Origin: Myxococcus xanthus | Lineage (GTDB): Bacteria > Myxococcota > Myxococcia > Myxococcales > Myxococcaceae | Length of the DNA stretch: 64,000 nucleotides | Assembly: GCF_900106535.1 (NCBI RefSeq) | Contig: NZ_FNOH01000007.1 | Location: 1-64,000, forward strand | Reading direction: 5' to 3' | Part shown: positions 53,915 through 64,000 of the stretch, in pieces | Position numbering within the stretch: the stretch's first letter is position 1 | Layout of the letters: each line of letters opens with the position of its first letter | Notes under the pieces: model-generated | Told to the model about the DNA's origin: nothing | Seen by the model: the letters and a program-made list of their open reading frames with translations, nothing else | Databases searched by the model: none | Translations under genes and position numbers: made by a program

Positions 53915-55087
53915 ATGCGCGCACTCTGCTGGAACGGCATCAACGACCTGGGCGTGGAGACGGTGGGGGACCCTCGCATCGTCAACCCTCACGACGTCAT
54001 CCTCCAGGTGAGGATGTCCACCACCTGCGGCTCCGACCTCCACTTCATCGACGGCTACATCCCGACGATGCGCAAGGGAGACGTCATCGGCCACGAGTTC
54101 ATGGGCACCGTCGTGGAGAAGGGCCCCGCGGTGAAGAAGGTCCAGGTGGGTGACCGCGTCGTCGTCCCGTCCTTCATCGGCTGTGGCAGTTGCTGGTACT
54201 GCCAGCACGACCTCTGGTCCCTCTGCGACAACACCAATCCCAAGGGTGAATTGCAGGAGCCCCTGTTCGGCTACCAGACCGCGGGCATCTACGGATACAC
54301 CCACACCTTCGGCGGCTACGCGGGCGCGCATGCGCAGTTCGTCCGCGTCCCCCACGCGGACAACGACTGCTTCCGGGTGCCCGAAGGCGTGACGGATGAA
54401 CAGGCGCTGTTCCTCTCCGACGCCGTGCCCACCGGCTACATGGGCGCGGACTTCTGCGACATCCAACCCGGCCAGACGGTGGCCGTGTGGGGCTGCGGCG
54501 GCGTGGGGCTGATGGCGCAGAAGGCCGCGTTCCTCCTCGGCGCCGAGCGGGTGATTGGCATCGACCGCTTCCCCGAAAGACTGAAGCTGGCGCGGGAGAA
54601 GGTGGGCGCGGAGACCATCAGCTACGAAGAGGTGGACAGTGTCCTCGACGTGCTGAAGGAACTCACCGGCGGCCGAGGCCCCGACGCCTGCATCGACGCG
54701 GTGGGCATGGAGGCCCACGGCACGGGCGTGGGCGCCGCGTATGACCGCGCGAAACAGGCGATGCGGCTCCAAACGGACCGGGGGCAGGCGCTGCGGCAGG
54801 CCATCCTCGCGTGCCGCAAGGGCGGCATCCTGTCCGTGGTGGGCGTCTACGGATTCATGGACGCGTTCCCCCTGGGCGCCATCATGAACAAGGGCCTCAC
54901 GGTCCGCTCCGCCCAGCAGCACGGACAGAAGTACCTGCCGCGCCTGCTGGAGCACGTGGTGAAGGGCGAGCTGGACCCGTCCTTCCTCGCCACCCACCGG
55001 TTCTCCCTGGAGGACGCGCCGAAGGGGTACGAGCTCTTCAAGAAGAAGCAGGACGGCTGCGTCCGGGCGGTGTTCCTGCCCAACTGA
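53915..55087 (+). CDS. Zinc-dependent alcohol/formaldehyde dehydrogenase-like protein
   Basis: A 390-residue medium-chain dehydrogenase. It shows the catalytic zinc region (CGSDLHFIDGY), GHEFMG, the structural-zinc cysteines in CGSCWYCQHDLWSLCDN, and the Rossmann motif WGCGGVGLMAQKA. It resembles glutathione-independent formaldehyde dehydrogenases and related threonine-type enzymes. A weak AGGA precedes the ATG. The substrate is not fixed by the sequence. Confidence 0.85.
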   Translation: MRALCWNGINDLGVETVGDPRIVNPHDVILQVRMSTTCGSDLHFIDGYIPTMRKGDVIGHEFMGTVVEKGPAVKKVQVGDRVVVPSFIGCGSCWYCQHDLWSLCDNTNPKGELQEPLFGYQTAGIYGYTHTFGGYAGAHAQFVRVPHADNDCFRVPEGVTDEQALFLSDAVPTGYMGADFCDIQPGQTVAVWGCGGVGLMAQKAAFLLGAERVIGIDRFPERLKLAREKVGAETISYEEVDSVLDVLKELTGGRGPDACIDAVGMEAHGTGVGAAYDRAKQAMRLQTDRGQALRQAILACRKGGILSVVGVYGFMDAFPLGAIMNKGLTVRSAQQHGQKYLPRLLEHVVKGELDPSFLATHRFSLEDAPKGYELFKKKQDGCVRAVFLPN

Positions 55088-55156
55088 TGCGCCAGTCCTC
55101 GCGAGGCCGTCCGGTGGCCGCGACACACCGGGCGGCTTCGTTTATCCGCGGCCCGC

Positions 55157-55681
55157 TCAGGCCTCGGACAACATGCCGTTGCCGGTGTGGTGCGCCGCGG
55201 CGGCGAGCGCCTCCGGCGAGGACCCATCCGCGAACAGGGATGCACCCGCGACGGCGCGAGCCTTGGGAGGACGGCCCCGGCGGCGGGGCGCGTTCTCATC
55301 GTTGCCCTGCGCCGCGCTCGCGGGGTCCAACGCTCCGCCGTCAGCCCGGGCGCCCTTGCGCGCCGCACGCGGCAGGTGGATGCCGTCCAGCCGCGCGCTC
55401 AGCTCCACGTTCTCCTCGGAGAAGACACGCGCGTACGCCAGCGCCCGCTGGCCCTTCTGGAGCAACGCCTCCTGGCTTTCGTGCAGCGCCTGCCGCGCGG
55501 ACTCCAGCGCCGCCTGCGCCCGCGCCACGGCCTCCGCCTGCGCCCGCACCTGTTCGGCCGCGGCGTCCAGCACCTCGCCGTTCATGTCCGGGAAGCGGAC
55601 CTCCGCCAGCTCCGTGGTGAACAGCTCAAGCAGCGCACGCAGCGCCGGGGGAATGGGGTCGTTCTCGTTCGAGTCGAACAT
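55157..55681 (-). CDS. Coiled-coil protein with an AT-hook-like motif
   Basis: A 174-residue protein of unknown family. Residues about 40-95 form an Ala/Gln-rich coiled coil. RRRGRPPKAR at about 133-142 is an AT-hook-type DNA minor-groove motif (RGRP core), and the tail is disordered. It might be a small nucleoid-associated protein. GGAGG lies upstream of the ATG. Confidence 0.65.
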   Translation of the reverse strand: MFDSNENDPIPPALRALLELFTTELAEVRFPDMNGEVLDAAAEQVRAQAEAVARAQAALESARQALHESQEALLQKGQRALAYARVFSEENVELSARLDGIHLPRAARKGARADGGALDPASAAQGNDENAPRRRGRPPKARAVAGASLFADGSSPEALAAAAHHTGNGMLSEA

Positions 55682-55778
55682 GCGCGGGCCTCCTGGCTCC
55701 TTGCGGGAAGGTGGCCCCTATCTGCCCAGATGTTCAGTGTCAGATCAAGAGGGTAGGCTAAAACAGCACCCCTGCGGA

Positions 55779-56879
55779 TCAATCCACACGCACCAGCGCC
55801 GCCTGCTGCAAGCCGTCGTCCGCGCTCACATCCACGGACAGGTAGTGCCGGCCCACCCCGTCGAATGTCTCCGGAATGGCGCCGCCGCCGCCGGAGATGA
55901 AGGCGGGGATGCCCGCGTTGGCGAACGAATAGTAGGAGTGGATGTGCCCGTAGAGCGTGAGGTCCACGCCCGCGCGCGCCATCTTCCCCACCAGGCCCGC
56001 GGCCTCACCCCGGTTGGCGAAGCCGCCGCCGCGCAGCCCCACCGGGTCCTGCGGCGGCACGTGCATGGCCACCACGTGCGTGCCGTCCCGCGAAGCCGCC
56101 AGCCACCCCTCCAATTGCTCCTCCACGCCGGGGTCCAACGTGCCGTTGCTGGAGTCCACCACCGAGAAGCGCACGCCCTTGAAGACGAAGCTCTGGCTGC
56201 CGCGCCCCACCAGCGCGTGGTACTCGGCGGCGTCGCGGGTGAACGTCTCGTGGTTGCCCAGGGTGGCGTACAGCGGAATGCGCGAGCCCGCCTCCAGCCG
56301 CTCCTGGAACTCCGTCAGCTCATCGCGCGTGCCTGACTCCGTGAGGTCGCCCGCGAAGAGGATGAAGCGCGCCGTGTCGTCCCGCCGCATGCGCGCGTAG
56401 ATATCGCCGACGCGCGGCAGGGCCTCCTGCACGTCCGCCAGCGCGAGGAAGCGGAAGGGCTCGCGCGATTCGGAATCCGGCGGCGCCACGGACAGCCGCG
56501 CTGTCGTCCCCGCGCGCAGCGCCACGCGCCACACCTTCACGGTGGGCAGCGCCTGCGGAAGCGCCTCCTGCGCCAGCGGCGCGCCCCCTTCCTCCTCGGC
56601 CACCAGCACCGCGTCCGGCATCGCGTTGCGCACCGTCACCAGCCAGTCGGACGGCGCCTGGGCGCCCACGTCGATGCGGGCGGTGAAGGCCGGCGCGTTG
56701 CCCCACAGCACCAGCGTGCCCGGCGCCAATTCGCGCACCGTCGCCAGCCCATCCGCCACCGACAGCGTCACCCCGCCCTGCTGCGCCTGGCCCACCTTGG
56801 AATCCGCAATCGCGCGGTTCTCCGCGGGCCGCATGCCGCACCCCGCAACCACCAGTGCCGCCATCACTCCCACGCGCAT
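55779..56879 (-). CDS. Metallophosphoesterase lipoprotein
   Basis: A 366-residue protein. The N-terminus has a lipobox (LVVAGC, Cys at about 14). A calcineurin-like phosphoesterase domain follows from about 140, with DVQ (first metal motif, with Gln where His is usual), GDLTESG, GNHE, MHVPP and YGHIHSY. Membrane-anchored on the periplasmic side is expected. The start overlaps the preceding stop (GTGATG region), so the two are coupled. Confidence 0.82.
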   Translation of the reverse strand: MRVGVMAALVVAGCGMRPAENRAIADSKVGQAQQGGVTLSVADGLATVRELAPGTLVLWGNAPAFTARIDVGAQAPSDWLVTVRNAMPDAVLVAEEEGGAPLAQEALPQALPTVKVWRVALRAGTTARLSVAPPDSESREPFRFLALADVQEALPRVGDIYARMRRDDTARFILFAGDLTESGTRDELTEFQERLEAGSRIPLYATLGNHETFTRDAAEYHALVGRGSQSFVFKGVRFSVVDSSNGTLDPGVEEQLEGWLAASRDGTHVVAMHVPPQDPVGLRGGGFANRGEAAGLVGKMARAGVDLTLYGHIHSYYSFANAGIPAFISGGGGAIPETFDGVGRHYLSVDVSADDGLQQAALVRVD

Positions 56880-58063
56880 CACCGCTCACCTCCCAGGGCA
56901 CGAATCAACGACAGCCGGCCCACGAGCGCGCCGCCTCCCTGCACCTCGGCGGCGACACCCCAGTCATCCGTCAGCAGCGCCCGGCCCCTCAGGCCAAAGG
57001 CGCCCACGATTCCGCCGCCGCGCGAGCGGATGCCCCCCGCGAACGAGTCCTTGCGGTGGTCGTAATAGAGCATCGCCTCGCCCCGGAACGGCCCACCCCG
57101 GCCCAGCCACACGCCGTAGCCGAAGGTGAAGAGCAGTTGCTCGTGCAGGTTCCCGTCGCTCACCGCGCCCGGGTACGTATAGGCCTCCGCCGACGTGCCC
57201 ACGCTGACCTCCGCGAAGGAGCCCGCCATGGCCGGGCTGATGCGCGACATGGCCAGCCGGCCCCGCAGCGCCACCTCTCCGCTGATGAGCGCGAAGCCCT
57301 CGGTGGGGTAGCGGTGGAACTGGCCAAAAGCCTCCACGTCCAGCGCGCTGCCATCCGTGCCCGACAGCGCGCGCTCCGGCGCGCCCAACAGCCGCCACGC
57401 CCCGCCCAGGCGCACCTGGGTGTTGCCCTCGGAAGGGTCCACCCGCACCGTGCCCAGCAGGCGCAGCGAGTCGAAGCGGGCCTGCGCCCCCACCGTGAGG
57501 AAGTGGCGGTAGTCGAACGCAGCGTCATTCACATACTGATAGCCCACCTCCAACTCCAGCGGAGGAAGCAGGGGCGGCGCGACGCCCGCGTCGAACGCCG
57601 GCGCCGTCACCGCATACAGGTTGGCCAGCGCGGAGATGCCCAGCACGCTGAAGCCCGCCAGCGTCACCGCGTACAGCGGAGCAATGGTGCGCCGCGAGGC
57701 GCCCGTGAGGGCAATGGGCACGCCGCCCAGCGCGATGAGCCCCAGGCCCGCGCCCTCCAACGCGAAGAGCCGCTTCGCCGTGTGACGGTCCCCCGCCACC
57801 AGGGGCCCCAGCCCATGGAAGAGCAACCCCGGCACCACCGCCACCGCCACCGCGAGCGGCTTGAAATCGGGGCGCTCCGAGGGCGGCGGAGGCACCTGCG
57901 CCAACGACTGCTGGGAAGGCCCCACGTGCGCCTGGAGGGGCGCATCCACCGGGACCTCCGGGCTCCCGTCCCCACCGCGGGCCAGGCCCGGCGTCGAGAA
58001 CAGCAGCACTCCACTCAGACACACGGCGCCCCACCGCGAGCGAAGGGGGAGCTCGGACACCAT
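56879..58063 (-). CDS. Probable outer-membrane/envelope protein coupled to the phosphoesterase
   Basis: A 394-residue protein of no recognised family. It has a signal sequence (GAVCLSGVLLFSTPGLA), two or three hydrophobic segments around residues 70-150, and a C-terminal half rich in alternating strands (LEVGYQYV, FLTVGAQARF, GEAMLYYDHRK), suggesting a beta-barrel of about ten strands. It is upstream of the phosphoesterase and overlaps it by one base. A joint role in envelope lipid or polymer turnover is possible. Confidence 0.65.
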   Translation of the reverse strand: MVSELPLRSRWGAVCLSGVLLFSTPGLARGGDGSPEVPVDAPLQAHVGPSQQSLAQVPPPPSERPDFKPLAVAVAVVPGLLFHGLGPLVAGDRHTAKRLFALEGAGLGLIALGGVPIALTGASRRTIAPLYAVTLAGFSVLGISALANLYAVTAPAFDAGVAPPLLPPLELEVGYQYVNDAAFDYRHFLTVGAQARFDSLRLLGTVRVDPSEGNTQVRLGGAWRLLGAPERALSGTDGSALDVEAFGQFHRYPTEGFALISGEVALRGRLAMSRISPAMAGSFAEVSVGTSAEAYTYPGAVSDGNLHEQLLFTFGYGVWLGRGGPFRGEAMLYYDHRKDSFAGGIRSRGGGIVGAFGLRGRALLTDDWGVAAEVQGGGALVGRLSLIRALGGER

Positions 58064-58274
58064 CGGCGACGCCTCTTTCTCAGCGAGGGGCCGGCCGCCC
58101 CCGCCCGCCGGCAAGCGCAGGCAGGTCCGCTAGATAACCGCGCCGGGGCGGCCCACGGCAGGTGCCCCGCGTGAAGAAATGTGAAGGCTCAGACCTTGGT
58201 AACCCTGAAAAACTTCGCACAGAGTGCAATCCGGAACCGGGACTTTCCAAGGAAGGAAGGTATGCTCCTACCCC

Positions 58275-61052
58275 GTGGCGGAAAACAGCCCTCAGCAATT
58301 CGGTAAATACGTCCTCCTCTCGAAGATCGCCGCGGGGGGGATGGCCGTCACCTACCGCGCGCGGATGACGGGGGCAGCGGGCGTCACCAAGCCCTGCGTC
58401 ATCAAGCAGATCCTCCCGCACTTCGTCGACGATGCGGACTTCGTCGAGATGTTCATCGGCGAGGCGCGCGTGGTGGCCAGCATGAGCCACAGCAACATCG
58501 CGCAGATTTTCGACTTCGGTGAGGTGGACGGGCAGTACTTCATCGCGATGGAGCTGGTGCAGGGCCAGCCCTTGTCCAAGGTGCTGCGCCGCGCCCAGCG
58601 GATGGGCATGGCGTCCTTCCCGGAGCCGCTGGCGCTCCACGTGGCCAGCAAGCTGTGTGACGGCCTGGACTACGCACACCGACACGTGGGCGAGGACGGG
58701 CTGGCGCTGGGCCTGGTGCACCGCGACGTGTCCCCGGACAACGTCCTCATCTCCTATGAGGGCGAGGTCAAGGTCATCGACTTCGGCATCGCCAAGGTGA
58801 CGAGCGCGGTGGAGGCGAAGACGTCTCCCGGCACCCTCAAGGGCAAGTACCCATACTTCTCCCCGGAGCAGGCACAGGGCCGGCAGGACCTGGACGCGCG
58901 CACCGACGTGTACGCCGCGGGTGTCGTCCTCTACGAGATGGTGTGCGGCAAGCGCCCCTATGAAGGGGAGTTCGTCACCGTCCTGCCCCGCATCCTCGTG
59001 GCCGACCGCCTGCCGCCGTCCGCGCTCAACCCCACCGTCAGCGAGGACATGGAGACGGTCATCTCCCACGCCATGGCGCTGGACCGTGAGGCGCGCTACC
59101 AGACGGCGAAGGACTTGAGCGAGTCGCTGGTGGAGCTGCTCTACCGCGACAACCCGCGCTTCACCCCCACCCTGCTGTCGCAGCTCATGGCGCACCTCTT
59201 CCCGGAGGAGCTGGCCGCCGAGGGCCGCCGGGTGGAGGTGTCCCCCGCCTTCCAGGAGCAGCTCACCGCCTGGCAGACGGGCGTCACCGAAGCGTCGCCC
59301 CAGGGACGCGCGCGGCCCCCATCCAGCAACGCCCCGCGGGGCTCCAGCCCCGGCGTGCGCAGCCGCCCGGGCAGTGACGGAGGCCGCCCTGGCAGCGACA
59401 GCGGACGGCCCGGCAGCGAAGGAGGCCGTCGCCCCTCTGCGAGCACCCCAGGAGCGCGCCGTCCCACGAGCAGCGGCGTGCGGCGGGTGACCCAGTCCCA
59501 GCTCCCCCGCTCCGAGGGTGGCGTCCGCAGGACATACACCTCCGAGCGCCCCGGGCCCCCCGTGCCGGCGCTGGACGAAGAGCCCAGCACCGACGCGGGT
59601 GATGCGCCTGCCCCCACCCAGGCCGCGCCACGCGACACGCCCATCGAAGTGCCCGCCGCCAAGAGCAAGGAGCCCACCACCGAGGCGCATCCGGTGGGCA
59701 CCTGGACTGGCAAGGGCTACCGCACCTCCGTGGACGACGCTCGGGACACGCTGGCGCGCGAAGAAGCCGCGCGCGTGGCGAAGGGGAAGGAGAAGGCGCG
59801 CGTCGTGACGATGTCCGTCGTCTACGCCACCGCCGCGCTGTTCCTCGTCGGTGTGTTCTACAAGCTCGTCATCGCGCGCGAGTCCACGTTCGACGACATG
59901 TACGCATCCACCACCACGCTGTGGCTCGCCTCCAAGCCCGCGGGCGCCACCGTGCGGCTCAACGACCAAGTGCTCAAGGGCGTCACGCCGCTGATGGTGG
60001 AGGTCAAGATTGGCGAGGCCAACACGCTGGCCCTCTCGCTGCCCGGCCACCTGCCCTGGACGAAGCGCTTCACGCCCACGTCGAACCTGGTGGAGCCGCT
60101 GACGGCGGAGCTGAAGCCCATCGCAGCGCCCCCGCCGCCAGTCGAAGTGGCCGTGGCGGCGCCAGAGGACGCGGGCGCCGCGGTGGTGGCGGAAGGCGCC
60201 GCCACGCCGGAGGACGCGGGCCCCAGCGCGCCGGAGGACGCGGGCGCCAGCACGGAGGTGGCGGTCGCACAGGACGGGCCCGAGGAGGAGGACACGCCGC
60301 AGCGGACAATGCACGAGGTGGACTACCCCACCCGCGTGCTGGTGCTGCGCCCCCAGTACAACGCCGTCCCCCTGCCCGAGTACAACACCGCCAGCATCGA
60401 GCTGAACCCCGGCACGACGTACTCCGTGTGGACGCAGGGCAGCGCGTCGCTGGCCGAGGGCCGGGGCACCGCCTCCGGCACGCTGGCCTACCTCATCGAG
60501 GGCGACGGGCCGGTGGACAGCAGCTTCGGCCTGCTCGGCACGTCAACGCGCACCATCAAGGGCGCTCGGAAGCTCCACGTCTTCGCGCTGGATGACGGCG
60601 GACTGGACGACAACAGCGGCGCCATCCGCATCAACGTCCGCCAGTCCGCCTACGTGCCGCCGCGCTCGTTCACCTTCGATGCGAAGGAAAACGCGGTGCC
60701 GCTGAAGCCCGAGCACCAGATGGTGCTGCGCGGCCTCAACCCGGACTCCACCTACCTGCTCACCGTGCGAGACGACGTCGCGGAGCTGCGCTCCGGCCCC
60801 AACGGCCGCGTCCGCCAGGTGCTGTGCATGGAGCGCGGCCCGGCGCCCGAATCCGTGCGCGCCACCCACCGCATCCTCCAGACCGGCAAGCGCTACCAGA
60901 TGACGGGCACGGAGAACCTGCACTGCACCTTCCCCGACATGCAGGTGGGCGACAACCGGGGCGCCTTCGAGGTGGACATCGTCGACGTGACGGCCATGTC
61001 CGGCAAGGAGCGCGCGGAGGCCCTGAAGGGCTCACGCCGCTCGGAGCGGTAG
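58275..61052 (+). CDS. Ser/Thr protein kinase with PEGA domain
   Basis: A 925-residue Hanks-type kinase, starting at GTG 58275 since kinase similarity begins within 10 residues. Kinase subdomains include KYVLLSKIAAGGMA (glycine loop), CVIK (Lys44), HRDVSPDN (149-156), DFGIAK (169) and a conserved activation-loop region. A low-complexity RPGSxGG linker (about 360-390), one membrane span (about 510-533), a PEGA domain (about 546-596; PAGATVRLNDQVLKGVTP), then an outer region of about 280 residues follow. Myxobacterial kinases of this form signal across the inner membrane in development. Confidence 0.9.
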   Translation: MAENSPQQFGKYVLLSKIAAGGMAVTYRARMTGAAGVTKPCVIKQILPHFVDDADFVEMFIGEARVVASMSHSNIAQIFDFGEVDGQYFIAMELVQGQPLSKVLRRAQRMGMASFPEPLALHVASKLCDGLDYAHRHVGEDGLALGLVHRDVSPDNVLISYEGEVKVIDFGIAKVTSAVEAKTSPGTLKGKYPYFSPEQAQGRQDLDARTDVYAAGVVLYEMVCGKRPYEGEFVTVLPRILVADRLPPSALNPTVSEDMETVISHAMALDREARYQTAKDLSESLVELLYRDNPRFTPTLLSQLMAHLFPEELAAEGRRVEVSPAFQEQLTAWQTGVTEASPQGRARPPSSNAPRGSSPGVRSRPGSDGGRPGSDSGRPGSEGGRRPSASTPGARRPTSSGVRRVTQSQLPRSEGGVRRTYTSERPGPPVPALDEEPSTDAGDAPAPTQAAPRDTPIEVPAAKSKEPTTEAHPVGTWTGKGYRTSVDDARDTLAREEAARVAKGKEKARVVTMSVVYATAALFLVGVFYKLVIARESTFDDMYASTTTLWLASKPAGATVRLNDQVLKGVTPLMVEVKIGEANTLALSLPGHLPWTKRFTPTSNLVEPLTAELKPIAAPPPPVEVAVAAPEDAGAAVVAEGAATPEDAGPSAPEDAGASTEVAVAQDGPEEEDTPQRTMHEVDYPTRVLVLRPQYNAVPLPEYNTASIELNPGTTYSVWTQGSASLAEGRGTASGTLAYLIEGDGPVDSSFGLLGTSTRTIKGARKLHVFALDDGGLDDNSGAIRINVRQSAYVPPRSFTFDAKENAVPLKPEHQMVLRGLNPDSTYLLTVRDDVAELRSGPNGRVRQVLCMERGPAPESVRATHRILQTGKRYQMTGTENLHCTFPDMQVGDNRGAFEVDIVDVTAMSGKERAEALKGSRRSER

Positions 61053-61264
61053 CAGCCATACATGCAAGCCCGCCGCGCTCCCACTGAGGCGCCAGCGGGC
61101 GAGGCGAGCACTCGCGGCGCCGCGGAGGACGCCGGACTTGGCCGGAGGAACGGTGACTACCTTACGGTGGACCGGCGACCCATGGCTTCAGCGCAGGGGT
61201 CCGGCTTCCTGACGTAAGGGCTAGCGAGGGCCCGGCAGCGCGAAGGCCCGGCTCGACAAGGACG

Positions 61265-61316
61265 GGAAAGGCACGTGGGCGCGGGGCCGAGGGGCACCGG
61301 GCCCACGCGTCTTTCC
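61265..61316. terminator. Terminator between convergent kinase and gyrB
   Basis: GGAAAG (61265-61270) and CTTTCC (61311-61316) pair outside a second stem, CGTGGGC with GCCCACG, giving one long interrupted hairpin. It lies 12 bases from the gyrB stop and serves both converging genes. The rest of 61053-61264 holds no supported gene. Confidence 0.55.
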
Positions 61317-61327
61317 GTGGGACGGAC

Positions 61328-63847
<2,520 letters not shown>

Positions 63848-63932
63848 TTAACGAGGACTCGCAAGGCTGCGTAAACATTCGTGAAATCCGCCTGGCCGCC
63901 TGCCTGGGAGGCCGCCCCTGGAAACGGGGTGT

Positions 63933-64000
63933 TCAGGCGTCGAAACGGGGCGGCGGGAGGCGGTCCTCCAGCGCCGAAATCAACTCGTCGAAAACAGCCT
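63933..64000 (-). CDS. 3' end of a gene upstream of gyrB (partial)
   Basis: The last 21 codons of a minus-strand gene are visible, ending at TGA (63933-63935). The translated end reads AVFDELISALEDRLPPRFDA. It runs into the window edge, so the product is unknown. It is about 157 bases from the gyrB start and in the same direction. Confidence 0.55.
   Translation of the reverse strand, partial: AVFDELISALEDRLPPPRFDA

Noticed and set aside
61150..61215. A 19-codon GTG frame with GGAGG before it between the kinase and gyrB
   Set aside because: Too short, product unremarkable, no coupling to a neighbour; kept only as intergenic.

Overview
The window is GC-rich (third-codon GC bias throughout) and reads like the chromosome of a myxobacterium, most likely Myxococcus or a close relative. 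Supporting this are a Ser/Thr kinase with a C-terminal PEGA region, several large sensor kinases, a TonB/ExbB/ExbD/ExbD locus, abundant VWA and metallopeptidase-like proteins, and an 815-residue GyrB. I see no insertion sequence, prophage, CRISPR array or rRNA operon. One tRNA gene (Gln, UUG) is present. Assignment to genus is inference from gene content only.

Layout. 1-444: non-coding imperfect tandem repeats. 445-8905: bioA, a fatty acid desaturase, a FemAB-like protein, a Suppressor-of-fused domain protein, a hybrid histidine kinase, a dipeptide epimerase and two small proteins. 8955-15547: a LuxR-type regulator followed by a tightly overlapping five-gene operon (MoxR AAA+ ATPase, unknown protein, zincin-like/VWA fusion, coiled-coil protein, PaaK-like adenylating enzyme). 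15670-18850: a sensor kinase and an aldo/keto reductase. 18878-23059: a radical SAM gene divergent from an overlapping trio (asparagine-synthetase-like, glycosyltransferase, and an apparently circularly permuted ROK-type kinase fold). 23078-27855: a PPOX-fold protein, a DUF3892 protein, an HNH nuclease, a pair of HtrA-like proteins (the first lacks its catalytic His), and a UBP-zinc-finger gene pair. 28021-34776: an MFS exporter, a DsbD-like/redoxin operon, a VWA protein and an overlooked 53-codon gene. 35321-40518: a membrane Fe-S oxidoreductase, an ankyrin protein, a DUF6484 protein, a beta-propeller lipoprotein and an archaemetzincin homologue whose zinc site is destroyed. 40580-42375: an RbfA-like gene overlapping rtcB, then tRNA-Gln. 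42877-52819: a flavin disulfide reductase, a GT87 enzyme and the TonB system with its receptor and a beta-helix lipoprotein. 53085-58063: an SRPBCC/alcohol dehydrogenase pair, an AT-hook protein, and a metallophosphoesterase pair. 58275-64000: a Ser/Thr kinase convergent with gyrB, and the end of one further gene.

How the genes work together. The strongest candidates for undescribed systems are three. First, the MoxR/VWA operon, whose 4-base start/stop overlaps imply a stoichiometric complex. Second, the radical-SAM/ligase/glycosyltransferase/permuted-kinase locus. Third, the RbfA-RtcB pair, which suggests RNA repair on the small ribosomal subunit. Two further loci show decay of catalytic residues in otherwise intact genes (HtrA-like and archaemetzincin), suggesting regulatory pseudoenzymes.
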